A DNA stretch of 64,000 nt from Sodalis sp. Ffu (lineage in GTDB: Bacteria; Pseudomonadota; Gammaproteobacteria; Enterobacterales; Enterobacteriaceae), in assembly GCA_024748595.1 (NCBI GenBank), contig CP072944.1:1086001-1150000 (forward strand), read 5' to 3'. Every line of letters begins with the position of its first letter. The first letter of the stretch is position 1. The translations under genes were made by a program, and so were the position numbers. The notes under the pieces were generated by a model. It saw nothing but the letters and a program-made list of their open reading frames with translations. It was not told where the DNA came from and ran no database searches. This document shows positions 19,506 through 31,097 of the stretch, one piece after another.

Positions 19506-22500
19506 TTGCGACTAATTATTATCTTTTTCATGTGGTTATTACTATCCTCCATGGTATTTGCCACCAATCTACCAGATGAAAATCAAATCAAAAAAGATCT
19601 ACAACAGGCAGAGGAAAATAAAACCACCGCCAACCAAACGGCAATCGTCGAAGCACTTCAGTCGGCGCTGAACGCTATAGCTGAGAGCAAATCTTCCAGC
19701 ACCAAAATCAAAGAGTATCAAAAAGCCATCGATAATTTTCCGATGTTAACCCGCCAGTTGAAAGAAAAAAAGGATAATGAACCAGAAAAACCTGCTGAAA
19801 TAAGCAACAAACTTTCCAGTAATGCATTGAACCAACGGTTGTTACAGGTTAACAGCCAACTTATGAATTTGACCAAACAGCTTCAAAAGGATCAAGATCA
19901 AGCACGCTCTATCAGCGATTCACTGAGCTTATTACCTCAGCAACAAACTGAAGCACGCAAAGCACTAAATGATGTGGAACAACAACAACAAGCATTGCCC
20001 ATACCTGTTACTCCACAGGAACAAGCTCAGGCCACCGCGCTGCAAGCAGAACAAATGGCACTCAAGCTAAAAATAGATGAATTAGAACTTGCGCAATTAA
20101 GCGCTAATAATCGCCAAGAATTATCGCGCTTACGAACCGCTATACTAAAAAAACGTCACGATCGGGGAGATCAAGAGTTAAAGGCACTGCGCAATCAGCT
20201 GAACTGCGTGCGGCAACAGGAAGCGGAACAGGCAATTGAACATACTGAGATGTTAGCGGAACAGGGTGGCACATTACCTAAATCTATCAGAAGCCAACTA
20301 CAGGCTAATCGCGAACTTTCGCTCGCCCTGCATCAGCAGGCTCAGCGTATGGATCTCATCGCCTCGCAGCAGCGTCTGGCAGCTTCACAGACCCTACAAG
20401 TACGTTTGGCACTCACCACCCTACGCGAACAAGCACAATGGCTAGATAAATCCCCGGCGCTAGGAGAAACCTTGCGCGCTCAGGTATCCAACCTACCGGA
20501 TATGCCGAAACCTCAGCAATTAGACAGCGACATGGCACAGTTGCGTGTCAAGAGATTACAATATGAAGATCAGATGAATAAACTGCCGCAGATATCGCTC
20601 AGCAAACAGGATGACTGGTCGCCGCTAACGCCGGCACAAAGCCGTATTCTTGGGGAGCAACTCACGACCCAGCGCAATCTACTCAATTCGCTACTGACCG
20701 GCTGTGATACCCAAATTCTTGAGCTGACCAAGCTGAAAGTCGCCAATAGCCAACTAGAAGAAGTGATGAACGAAATTCAGGAAGCAGCGCACCGCTATTT
20801 GTTTTGGGTCGCTGACGTCAGCCCGATTAGCCTATCCTATCCACTACATGTAGGCCAAGATCTACGTCGGTTGCTTACTCTCGATACCTTTAACCAGCTG
20901 ACTTGCGCTCTAGGGCTGATGCTAACAAGCCAAGAGACACTTCTTCCGCTGTTCGGTGCCATGCTGCTAGTCGGTTTTAGTCTTAGCTCACGCCGTCATT
21001 ATCATGCTTTTCTCGAACGTTCCAGCAGCCGGGTAGGTAAAGTCAATCAAGACCACTTCTCACTTACCTTACGCAACGTATTTTGGTCAGTATTGGTCGC
21101 ATTGCCACTGCCTGTATTGTGGGCAGCGCTGGGCTACGGCTTGCGCCATGCCTGGCCTTATCCGATCGCGGTAGCCATCGGCGACGGCGTCAGCGCCACA
21201 GTGCCTATATTGTGGGTCTTTATGGTAAGCGCCCACTTTGCACATCCGAAAGGGCTATTCATTATGCATTTCGGCTGGCCGTTGCAACAAGTCAAACGCG
21301 CGCTGCGCTATTACACCCTATCAATCGGCATGATCGTGCCACTGATTATGGCACTGATCACCTTTAATAATTACAGCGATCGGCAATTCACCGGTACTCT
21401 AGGCAGACTATGCTTTATACTGCTGTGCTCCTGTATGGCATTGGTAACCAGCAGTCTGAAACGCGCCTGCCTACCGCTGCATCTCGATAAACACAGCTCT
21501 GGTGATAATGCCGTTAATCGCTCATTATGGAATTTAATGATCTGCGCGCCTATTATTGCGGCTAGCAGCGCCTGCCTTGGCCACCTGGCAACCGCTCAGG
21601 CGCTGCTCGCACGACTCGAAACATCAATCTCCATATGGTTTTTATTGTTGGTAATTTACCACATCATCCGGCGCTGGATGTTCATTCAGCGCCGGCGTAT
21701 AGCCTTCGAGCGCACCAAGCAGCGACGCGCTGAAATGCTAGCTCAACGTGCTCGCAACGAAGAGGATTTATCTCAATCCCAATTAAACGAAGTGGCGGCC
21801 GAAGTCGATGAAAAAGTGCTTGATCTGGATACCATCAGCGCCCAGTCTCTACAGCTGGTGAGATCAATCCTGACCCTCATCGCCCTACTGTCAGTGATCT
21901 TGCTTTGGTCGGAACTGCACTCTGCATTCGGCTTTCTGGAAAACATCACCCTTTGGGATGTAACATCCACCATCCAGGGCGTAGACAATATTCAGCCCAT
22001 TACTCTAGGCACGATTTTGATCGCCGTTCTGGTGCTCATCATCACCACCCAGATGGTACGCAACCTACCAGCACTACTGGAATTGGCGCTGCTGCAACAT
22101 TTAAATCTTACTCCCGGTACTGGCTATGCCATTACTACCATGACCAAATATAGCTTAATGCTACTAGGAAGCCTCATAGGCTTTTCACTGATAGGCGTTG
22201 AATGGTCAAAACTCCAGTGGTTGGTAGCGGCGTTAGGCGTAGGATTGGGATTCGGTTTGCAAGAAATTTTTGCCAACTTCATATCTGGGCTAATGATTCT
22301 CTTTGAAAAACCGATCCGTATTGGCGATACTGTCACTATTCGTAATCTAACCGGTACTATCACCCGAATAAATACCCGAGCCACCACTATTACCGATTGG
22401 GATCGTAAAGAGATCATTGTCCCCAACAAGGCGTTCATCACCGAGCAATTTGTTAACTGGTCGCTATCAGATACAGTAACACGTGTTGTGCTGAGCGTTC

Positions 22501-22823
22501 CTGCACCCGCAGGCGCCAATATCGATCAAGTGACCCATATTTTGATACAAGCAGCACACAACTGCCCTCTGGTGCTCGAAACACCAGCACCAGAGGCATA
22601 TTTAGTAGATTTGCAGCAGGGTTTGCCACTGTTTGAGCTACGCATGCACGCCGCGGAAATGGCCCACCGTATGCCTTTGCGTCATCAAGTGCATGCTCTT
22701 ATTCTAGACGGATACCGAGAGCATAACTTAGAACTGCCTTTCCCCCCTTTCCAGCTACGAAAGAATCAGGTGCAAGAGATATACCAGGGCAACCGCATTA
22801 ACCCTGAAAACAATTCATTATAA
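19506..22823 (+). CDS. mscM: Miniconductance mechanosensitive channel MscM
   Basis: A large MscS-family channel (about 1105 residues). A signal peptide (LRLIIIFFMWLLLSSMVFA) is followed by a long periplasmic coiled-coil region rich in Q, A and L (to about 470), several membrane segments (about 490-900) and the conserved MscS core GVGLGFGLQEIFANFISG, then a cytoplasmic beta domain. The E. coli N-terminus MRLIITFLM aligns with LRLIIIFFM, so I choose the TTG at 19506, with AAGAGAA upstream and a 32-bp gap after psd. In-frame ATGs at 19386 (inside psd) and 19530 are alternatives. It follows psd as in E. coli and opens under membrane tension. Intact despite its size. Confidence 0.92.
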   Translation: MRLIIIFFMWLLLSSMVFATNLPDENQIKKDLQQAEENKTTANQTAIVEALQSALNAIAESKSSSTKIKEYQKAIDNFPMLTRQLKEKKDNEPEKPAEISNKLSSNALNQRLLQVNSQLMNLTKQLQKDQDQARSISDSLSLLPQQQTEARKALNDVEQQQQALPIPVTPQEQAQATALQAEQMALKLKIDELELAQLSANNRQELSRLRTAILKKRHDRGDQELKALRNQLNCVRQQEAEQAIEHTEMLAEQGGTLPKSIRSQLQANRELSLALHQQAQRMDLIASQQRLAASQTLQVRLALTTLREQAQWLDKSPALGETLRAQVSNLPDMPKPQQLDSDMAQLRVKRLQYEDQMNKLPQISLSKQDDWSPLTPAQSRILGEQLTTQRNLLNSLLTGCDTQILELTKLKVANSQLEEVMNEIQEAAHRYLFWVADVSPISLSYPLHVGQDLRRLLTLDTFNQLTCALGLMLTSQETLLPLFGAMLLVGFSLSSRRHYHAFLERSSSRVGKVNQDHFSLTLRNVFWSVLVALPLPVLWAALGYGLRHAWPYPIAVAIGDGVSATVPILWVFMVSAHFAHPKGLFIMHFGWPLQQVKRALRYYTLSIGMIVPLIMALITFNNYSDRQFTGTLGRLCFILLCSCMALVTSSLKRACLPLHLDKHSSGDNAVNRSLWNLMICAPIIAASSACLGHLATAQALLARLETSISIWFLLLVIYHIIRRWMFIQRRRIAFERTKQRRAEMLAQRARNEEDLSQSQLNEVAAEVDEKVLDLDTISAQSLQLVRSILTLIALLSVILLWSELHSAFGFLENITLWDVTSTIQGVDNIQPITLGTILIAVLVLIITTQMVRNLPALLELALLQHLNLTPGTGYAITTMTKYSLMLLGSLIGFSLIGVEWSKLQWLVAALGVGLGFGLQEIFANFISGLMILFEKPIRIGDTVTIRNLTGTITRINTRATTITDWDRKEIIVPNKAFITEQFVNWSLSDTVTRVVLSVPAPAGANIDQVTHILIQAAHNCPLVLETPAPEAYLVDLQQGLPLFELRMHAAEMAHRMPLRHQVHALILDGYREHNLELPFPPFQLRKNQVQEIYQGNRINPENNSL

Positions 22824-22942
22824 GAAAGTTAAACTCTTATAGCAGTTATCAAATTTTCTATCAAAATATTTGGCAGTTTTCAACCGATCTCTAAACACAG
22901 AGATTAAAGCGAGCAGTCCCGATATGGCTAAAGATCTCTACC

Positions 22943-23923
22943 TCAAGCGCGATCTACCGAAAAAGCAATTACCTCACTCAGTCTTTCAGCTTTTAACGCT
23001 AACATTACTAAACGATCAACGCCCAATGCTACCCCAGAACATTCAGGCATGCCATGCTCTAGCGCCGCCAACAAATTCTCATCAAGAGCTTGCTGCGGCA
23101 AATTCATTGCCGCCTGTTTACAATTATCCTGAAAAAAACGCTGGCGCTGATCGCGGGCATCAGTCAATTCACGGAAGCCGTTAGCTAGCTCGACCCCCTG
23201 ATAATAAACCTCAAACCGCTCTGCCACCCGATGATCATCTGTGCTAATTTTGGCCAACGCTGCCTGAGAAGCCGGGAAATGGTAAACAAAAATAGGTTTA
23301 TCGCGACCGATATTCGGCTCTACCAACATCGCAAATAGCAACTGCAGCAGCGTGTCGCGAGAATCATCCGATGAAACTGCCTCACCTAATAACAATTTTA
23401 CACCTGTTTCATATAACTTCCCCTTATCCACCGATAGAGGATCGAGCCCTACATGATAGCTAAACACCTGCTGGTAGGAAAGAATTTCAGCGTTTTCACA
23501 ATTCAAAATTTGCTTTAACAAATCATCGACCTCATTCATCAGATCGTACATATCATAATGCGGACGATACCACTCCAGCATGGTGAATTCCGGGTTATGA
23601 TAACGACCGATTTCCTCATTACGGAAACTGCGACACAACTGAAATATTGGGCCACTACCGGCTGCTAACAGTCGCTTCATATGGTATTCAGGACTGGTCA
23701 TCAAATAAAGCGCAATACCCTGGGACTCACCTGACCCAACAAAAAACTGAGTTTGAAAGGAAGAAAGATGAATATCGGTAACTGTCGACTGACTCATCGC
23801 CGGAGTTTCTACTTCCAACAATCCTCGATCACTAAAAAACTGCCTAATCTGACTCAAGATTGCCGCTCGTTTAAATAAATTTACAATAGGGGCACCAGGT
23901 TTCCAGCTGACCGCTTTACTCAT
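22943..23923 (-). CDS. epmA: EF-P-lysine ligase EpmA
   Basis: EpmA (GenX/PoxA) resembles the catalytic domain of class II lysyl-tRNA synthetase but attaches (R)-beta-lysine to Lys34 of EF-P. The 326 residues match the E. coli protein along the full length: motif 2 [11 protein letters not shown] with [10 protein letters not shown], and motif 3 [16 protein letters not shown] use the ATG at 23923 ([10 protein letters not shown], family MSETASWQPS) rather than the GTG one codon earlier; GAGGA is well placed. Divergent and tail-to-tail with mscM, as in E. coli. EpmB and EF-P are encoded 6 kb downstream, so the pathway is complete apart from the accessory hydroxylase EpmC, not seen here. Confidence 0.96.
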   Translation of the reverse strand: MSKAVSWKPGAPIVNLFKRAAILSQIRQFFSDRGLLEVETPAMSQSTVTDIHLSSFQTQFFVGSGESQGIALYLMTSPEYHMKRLLAAGSGPIFQLCRSFRNEEIGRYHNPEFTMLEWYRPHYDMYDLMNEVDDLLKQILNCENAEILSYQQVFSYHVGLDPLSVDKGKLYETGVKLLLGEAVSSDDSRDTLLQLLFAMLVEPNIGRDKPIFVYHFPASQAALAKISTDDHRVAERFEVYYQGVELANGFRELTDARDQRQRFFQDNCKQAAMNLPQQALDENLLAALEHGMPECSGVALGVDRLVMLALKAERLSEVIAFSVDRA

Positions 23924-24499
23924 CACTTTATCCTCGATTTATAATAGGGATATAAAATCTAACTGCATCCAATTCAGCAAATAAATCCTACAGTGGCTAT
24001 TTTTACGAACTGTCACCAGCAACACTCCCTCTATACCAAGGCTTTCTTCCCAACCTCCATCGACCTAACATCTTACCGTCTTATTTCATTTCACCTTAAA
24101 AGAAACAGCTATTACATAAAACTACAATTTAGCTTCGTCAATAAAATTAAAGCATTTTTACACAAAATAAAGAGCATAAAACCATCAATTTATTTCAAAA
24201 AATTTTTGACCACACACTTTAAATACAGATGCTTTAATGGTGACTAAACCATACTGAAAAGCAGTATTTAACCAAGGCAATACCTAAAACCCATTCAGTT
24301 TTCCCTCGTCTATCGCTACCCGTGTTTTTAAACAATAAGGCAGTACAAACTCAGTACCGTAAGACACGTGCCAAATTATACTAACAAAACAGGACTATAC
24401 CCATCCCCTAACCTCACTAATTGACTACTCTCGCAGAAAATCGTCCAGTGCCGTGCTGCATATCACTCACCGCTGATAATCTCTATAAACATGATACTA
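23924..24499. other. Spacer downstream of the epmA start, no gene seen
   Basis: AT-rich, with an 84-codon low-complexity open frame at 23993-24247 that I regard as chance: no motif, no ribosome-binding site, and composition of spacer DNA. Confidence 0.45.
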
Positions 24500-24529
24500 A
24501 CTTGCAATTAACTATTGGTTGATTCCTAG

Positions 24530-24740
24530 CACTCTACTCGGCTGACCGGATAGAGTATAATGACCTTTCGGCGTTAATAATATCTCGCGAGATTGGCGGA
24601 GAACTCAATAATAAAACACAAGATGTTGCCAATCATGTTAGAAACACCCTAGCAAAATACATACCGGGCCTATCGAAATCGATGAGACCTATCTAAAACA
24701 GTTAACGGATAAAAAGCGCGATACATACCTTTAAGTGAGA
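24530..24740 (+). pseudogene. Unidentified coding trace
   Basis: The plus strand reads YSADRIEYNDLSALIISREI (about 24531-24590) and continues open to about KYIPGL (24674). It then shifts frame to IEIDETYLKQLTDKKRD (about 24678-24730). The sequence is less AT-rich than its surroundings and looks protein-like. The IDETY string recalls the first acidic residue of some DDE transposases, but I cannot assign a family. Confidence 0.4.
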
Positions 24741-24954
24741 ACCCCACTTAATCCTATACCTATAATTAAATAAGTATAGACAGCTGCATTGACCACGGAT
24801 TCCCAATATCTTACGGTGGATAAAAAGATACTCATATCGTAAACGATATATTCTTTTTTCAGAGTATACTAAATCACTCTATCACTTATGAAACACCTCA
24901 GCTGTAAAGAAATGGTTATGGCAACCCATCACCTAGTTATAATAATACTTGCAA

Positions 24955-25275
24955 GTCATTTTATTCAATGCATGGTCATGGCCTCAATTTGGACATTGTA
25001 ATCTGATAATGTCATGAAATTACTAATCATAGTCGTTTTATTTGTGACATAGCATTTCCCTCCAAAAGGTCAATAGTACCCAACTTCAATTGTTTCTAAC
25101 AATCATTACTATCATGCATATCATAACCACCTTCTATGATAGCTCCTTTAATTATTTAGCATCTTTAACTACAACATCCAGTATTGTGCCCATACATTAC
25201 ATAACCCAAAAAAATTTTCCCTAAAAATTGGTAAATTTCTATTTATTTTATAAAAATCTAATTTATTCAATAAAA
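24955..25275 (-). mobile_element. Degraded IS903-like element upstream of tRNA-Phe
   Basis: On the minus strand the sequence reads AMSQIKR, then TLSDYNVQIEAMTM, matching the transposase segments AMFRVKT and SLRDYDAQVGEAMAM. The right end, TCTAATTTATTCAATAAAA (about 25251-25270), matches the inverted repeat. Only about 320 bp survive. The tRNA-Phe promoter begins 42 bp to the right. Confidence 0.62.
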
Positions 25276-25316
25276 TATCAATCAGTACACGTTTTATTTA
25301 TTATCAGATAAATTAA

Positions 25317-25345
25317 TTGACGAAATAGGAATAATACGGTCTAAT
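25317..25345 (+). promoter_or_regulatory. Sigma-70 promoter of tRNA-Phe
   Basis: TTGACG (25317-25322) and TCTAAT (25340-25345) are separated by exactly 17 bp and end 10 bp before the mature tRNA 5' end. This is close to the sigma-70 consensus and correctly placed for a tRNA gene. Confidence 0.7.
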
Positions 25346-25355
25346 GAAAGCAGTT

Positions 25356-25428
25356 GTCCGGATAGCTCAGTCGGTAGAGCAGGGGATTGAAGATCCTCGT
25401 GTCCTTGGTTCAATTCCGAGTCCGGGCA
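25356..25428 (+). tRNA. pheU: tRNA-Phe (GAA) with G37 and no encoded CCA
   Basis: A full cloverleaf of 73 nt: acceptor GTCCGGA/TCCGGGC, anticodon loop TTGAAGA with anticodon GAA, T loop TTCAATT and discriminator A. It differs from E. coli tRNA-Phe at four positions as I recall that sequence: U2, G37, U42 and A57. U2 and U42 give G-U wobble pairs. Position 37, normally A and hypermodified to ms2i6A, is G here. The three following bases are TCA, so the 3' CCA must be added enzymatically. Probably functional if it is the only copy, but possibly decaying. Confidence 0.9.
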
Positions 25429-25431
25429 TCA

Positions 25432-26605
25432 GATATTCATAAAATCTTTATTGAATAAAATTAGCCACCAAAGCATGTCCTTAAATTAAAAAGTTCTTCG
25501 ACAGTTACAATATTATTTAATAAAATATTTGATATCTATAATGTACGTTACATTAAATTTCTCATCCCATTGCACTTCAAGTTAACAAACAAAATTTACT
25601 TACTCACTTTTTTATGAAGATTTACCAACTATTATCACCATTATAATATTCTAAGTAAACGAATTGAATAGTTGGATATAGGTAAAGATGCTGTTGAGCT
25701 ATGCTGTTCGCAAAAATGTGTCAATTCAAACATTACCTAAGAAAATGCCAGCTCCTTAAGTTGAAATTGGCTTGCTTCTACGATACCTGGTAATACAAGT
25801 ACCGTTAAATAACCCTTTAAAGCACATCTGATTGGCCACCTCTGCTATAACCTGATAAAAAAAGAGCCCGCATAACTATAGGAAATTGATTTTATTTAAG
25901 ACGGACTAGCCATACAGATGCTCAGAAAAAAAGAAAATTTTCAGCACTAGGCTCTTTTGCATACTATAACCATCATAAATAATATACATTGAGATCAAAT
26001 CAATAAAATTTTCCGCCGATAAGTACAAATAGGCTGCTTATCATTCTAATTATTCCACTAAATACCCATCGGCATAATTACGATGGGTACCAAACTGTAG
26101 CACCCAAATTTACATTGAGTTGAGTAACAACATTCGCTGCAAATCAGAGTTTGTAATCTCTATCTTTAAACAGAACATTAAAATGACCGTTAGGATTAAA
26201 AAATTAATATTTGCCTTTAATCCTCTCATCACAAGCGCCATATATAATATCGGCGTTATCCCAGTCTAGCATTTACAGCTATTGTTTTAATTTATGTACT
26301 TCACACTAAATAATCCCGGTAACATAGCACATTTATTGTCACGACCATTTTTTTCTTAATAAAAATTTTATTAAATACATCAAATTTTAAAATGATTGTA
26401 AGGATGCAGGTAGATCACTATCTCTCCAGATATATTTCTCTAATAAAAGAAATAAATTTTTAATAATGAATTTAGCGAACTACAAACACGCTACTTACGT
26501 AGGTGAATATCATAAAATTAAGCAAAAGCTAACTCATGGCTAGCTTTATCATAAAGCTGCAATTAAAGTAAAATTATTATAGCATTCAACTACTAGGAAA
26601 CTTCA
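25432..26605. other. Spacer between tRNA-Phe and fxsA
   Basis: About 1.2 kb with no gene I can read. aspA lies next to fxsA in E. coli, but I found no trace of it. Confidence 0.5.
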
Positions 26606-27064
26606 GTGTACTGGATATCGTTATTAATCACTTTTATCATCACCTATATCGAAATTTTTCTTTTTGTTCAAGTGTCTCATGTTCTAGGCGTGCTGACAAC
26701 ACTGCTACTCATTATTGCTAGTTCATTTGTAGGTTTATCATTAATACATACGCAAGGCATGCGGATATTAGGCCAAATACAAATTACACTGACTCAAGGG
26801 GAAAGCCCTGCCGGAGAAATGATCAAAAATATTTCCATCCTGCTGACTGGCCTTTTGCTGCTAATACCAGGATTTTTTACCGATTTTTTTGGTTTACTAC
26901 TGTTACTTCCGCCAATACAAAAGTTGCTAACTTTGCGTTTGCTAACTTATCTACGCTTTCAGCGTAGCGCCGTCATGGGGACTGGAGAGACTTTCGAAGG
27001 TGAATTTTCCCGCAAAAAGATCTCACATGACCATCTTGATGATCATAGCAACGATGCGAAATAA
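26606..27064 (+). CDS. fxsA: FxsA family membrane protein
   Basis: A 152-residue inner-membrane protein with four predicted hydrophobic segments (about 2-22, 25-45, 73-97 and adjacent) and a charged C-terminal tail, collinear with E. coli FxsA. The conserved parts are FVQVSHVLGVL, GESPAGEMIKNISILLTGLL and PGFFTDFFGLLLLLPP. It starts with GTG, with TAGGAAA upstream. In E. coli, overproduction of FxsA relieves exclusion of phage T7 by the F plasmid; its normal role is unclear. It lies upstream of groES, as in relatives. Confidence 0.93.
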   Translation: MYWISLLITFIITYIEIFLFVQVSHVLGVLTTLLLIIASSFVGLSLIHTQGMRILGQIQITLTQGESPAGEMIKNISILLTGLLLLIPGFFTDFFGLLLLLPPIQKLLTLRLLTYLRFQRSAVMGTGETFEGEFSRKKISHDHLDDHSNDAK

Positions 27065-27136
27065 TTGAAAAAAATGCTAACAACAATATTTATTTAGTAA
27101 ATTTTTACTCCTGAATAAAAAATCTTCCATACCCCC

Positions 27137-27164
27137 CTTGAAGCATCCTTAAATGCCCCCATCT
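27137..27164 (+). promoter_or_regulatory. Sigma-32 (heat-shock) promoter of groES-groEL
   Basis: CTTGAA (27137-27142), a 14-bp spacer and CCCCATCT (27157-27164) match the sigma-32 consensus (CTTGAAA, 11-16 bp, CCCCATNT) and its known position upstream of groE. It lies 87 bp before the groES start. Confidence 0.88.
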
Positions 27165-27190
27165 TAAATTCTAGGCAAAGCAGGTTATGA

Positions 27191-27544
<354 letters not shown>

Positions 27545-27580
27545 TCCATGGATAATCATAATTGAGTTAAACGAATTTAA

Positions 27581-29233
<1,653 letters not shown>

Positions 29234-29258
29234 TACATCTTTTTCATGATGATGTCAT

Positions 29259-29290
29259 AAAAATCCCTGGGTTTCTGGGGATTTTTATTT
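29259..29290 (+). terminator. Intrinsic terminator of the groE operon
   Basis: AAAAATCCC (29259-29267) pairs with GGGATTTTT (29278-29286) around a 10-nt loop and runs into TTTTTATTT. It lies 25 bp after the groEL stop. Confidence 0.88.
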
Positions 29291-29337
29291 ACTTTGTTGG
29301 TAAGTGTTACTAATAACTAAACGGAAGGAAAGCAACA

Positions 29338-29431
29338 AATTATCCGCTAAACCAATGAATAAAAAAATCATGCAACAACAATATTACAGTTTGATTCTTA
29401 ATTTTTTGATTCATTGGTTTGGCGGATAATT
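29338..29431. repeat. Long inverted repeat between groEL and epmB
   Basis: A 23-nt arm beginning AATTATCCGCTAAACC (29338-29360) pairs with the arm ending GGTTTGGCGGATAATT at 29431. The arms contain one T/C difference, which is a G-U pair in RNA, and flank about 47 nt. It sits between the convergent ends of groEL and epmB. It could be a transcription-stop structure for epmB, or a small mobile palindromic unit. Confidence 0.85.
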
Positions 29432-29459
29432 AATATGACAAAATAAAACTGCTCAAACG

Positions 29460-30488
29460 TCAGCATTGTCGTAATCCAAGATCCAATAACGTCTTACTAT
29501 GTTCTCCACCAATTTCTCGCACCAACCGTGGAACTAGATAACCGGAAACTTTTTCCAACATCTGACGCATAATTTTCCGCGCCCGCTCATCATCTACCAT
29601 AAAATGCGCCGTTCCCTGCACACGATCAAGCACATGTAGATAATAAGGCAAGATACCAGCGGCAAATAAAGCTTCGCTCAGCGCTGCTAAAATATTTGCA
29701 TCATCATTCGTCCCGTGCAATAGCACGCTTTGATTCAATAACATGACACGCGCATTGCGTAACTGTGCCATACTTTCACACAAAGCTTTATCGATTTCGC
29801 GCGCATGATTTATGTGGGTCACCAACACTACCTTCAAACGACAACGCGCCAATCGCTGGCAAAGGCGTTCTGTAATACGCGCTGGGATCACGACAGGCAA
29901 CCGGCTATGAATGCGTAGAGTGGTCAAGTGGGGAATCTCCTCCAACAGACTTATTAAATCATCCAATTCATGATCCTTAGCCATCATTGGATCACCACCA
30001 GAAAAAATAATTTCATTCAGTTCAGTATGTTGGCGGATATACGCAACTGCTCGCAACCAATTAGATTGATTGCCCTGATTTTCCTGATAGGGAAAGTGAC
30101 GACGAAAGCAGTAACGACAGTTTACCGCACAGCCACTTTTTACCAAAAGCAACGCGCGATTATGATACTTATGAAGCAAACCAGGCACCACGCTATGCTG
30201 TTCGTCCAACGGGTCTGTATTAAACCCTAGTGTATGTTGAAACTCTTCTTGTGCTGTCAATACCTGAAGCAATAAAGGATCATTCGGATTGCCTGGCGCC
30301 ATACGCGCTGCAAAAGCTCTTGGTACGCGAAACGGAAAAAGACGACGTGCCCCAATACCATCGCGCAACTCTGGATGCTTATCCAGTTGCAATTGCTGCA
30401 ATAGTTCAAGAGGATTAGTAATAGCATCGGCAAGTTGATGCAACCATTCTTCTCTAAAAGAAGTATTTCTAGTTATAATATATACCAT
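29460..30488 (-). CDS. epmB: EF-P beta-lysylation protein EpmB (lysine 2,3-aminomutase)
   Basis: EpmB (YjeK) is a radical-SAM, PLP-dependent enzyme that turns (S)-alpha-lysine into (R)-beta-lysine, the substrate EpmA puts on EF-P. The 342-residue protein has the radical-SAM cluster motif Cys120-x3-Cys124-x2-Cys127 (GCAVNCRYCFRRHFPY) at the E. coli positions, then FSGGDPMMAKDHEL and the PLP region near the C-terminus. It is divergent from efp with only 42 bp between the start codons, so the two share a promoter region, as in E. coli. Confidence 0.96.
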   Translation of the reverse strand: MVYIITRNTSFREEWLHQLADAITNPLELLQQLQLDKHPELRDGIGARRLFPFRVPRAFAARMAPGNPNDPLLLQVLTAQEEFQHTLGFNTDPLDEQHSVVPGLLHKYHNRALLLVKSGCAVNCRYCFRRHFPYQENQGNQSNWLRAVAYIRQHTELNEIIFSGGDPMMAKDHELDDLISLLEEIPHLTTLRIHSRLPVVIPARITERLCQRLARCRLKVVLVTHINHAREIDKALCESMAQLRNARVMLLNQSVLLHGTNDDANILAALSEALFAAGILPYYLHVLDRVQGTAHFMVDDERARKIMRQMLEKVSGYLVPRLVREIGGEHSKTLLDLGLRQC

Positions 30489-30530
30489 TTTTTAACTGAT
30501 TAACCACATTAGTATTTGAAGAGAAACATC

Positions 30531-31097
30531 ATGACATTTTATAGTACCAATGAATTTCGTTCCGGTCTTAAAATCATTCAAGATGGGGAACCATGTGCAA
30601 TCATTAGTAATGACTTCATAAAACCAGGCAAAGGACAGGCATTTAACCGAGTCAAACTACGAAAACTGATTTCAGGCAAAGTGTTAGAAAAAATATTTAA
30701 ATCTGGCGCTTCCGTAAAAGAAGCTAATGTTATAGATATAAACTTAACTTATCTGTACAATGATAACGATCTCTGGCATTTTATAAATAATGAAACCTTC
30801 GAACAACTAACAGCCAATACCAAAGCAATTGGAAATAATACTAAATGGCTAGTAGAGCAAACAGAGTGTATGTTAACTCTATGGGATGGGCAGCCAATCA
30901 CCGTGATTCCGCCAAACTTTGTTAAACTAAAAATCATCCATACTGGGCCGGACCTTAAAGGTGATACTTCCGGCACTGGAAGCAAACCTGCTACTTTGAC
31001 CACCGGCGCGATCGTTAAAGTACCGTCATTTGTTCAAATCGGCGAGGTAATCAAAGTGGATACTCGCTCAGGCGAATATGTATCTCGGATTAAATAA
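30531..31097 (+). CDS. efp: Translation elongation factor P
   Basis: EF-P relieves ribosome stalling at consecutive prolines. The 188 residues match E. coli EF-P in length, and the modification site Lys34 (KPGKGQAF) is present. The start at 30531 gives the family N-terminus [14 protein letters not shown]; an ATG five codons upstream is also in frame. The protein is somewhat more divergent than its neighbours (for example CAIISNDF and [14 protein letters not shown]) but keeps domain order and the end [13 protein letters not shown]. With epmA and epmB nearby, EF-P is probably beta-lysylated here. Confidence 0.96.
   Translation: MTFYSTNEFRSGLKIIQDGEPCAIISNDFIKPGKGQAFNRVKLRKLISGKVLEKIFKSGASVKEANVIDINLTYLYNDNDLWHFINNETFEQLTANTKAIGNNTKWLVEQTECMLTLWDGQPITVIPPNFVKLKIIHTGPDLKGDTSGTGSKPATLTTGAIVKVPSFVQIGEVIKVDTRSGEYVSRIK

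Noticed and set aside
22870-23184. 104-codon plus-strand frame across the epmA 3' end
   Set aside because: Antisense to the conserved epmA C-terminus; no motif and no ribosome-binding site.
23993-24247. 84-codon plus-strand frame after epmA
   Set aside because: Composition equals spacer DNA (F, I, K, S rich), with no start signal or known motif.
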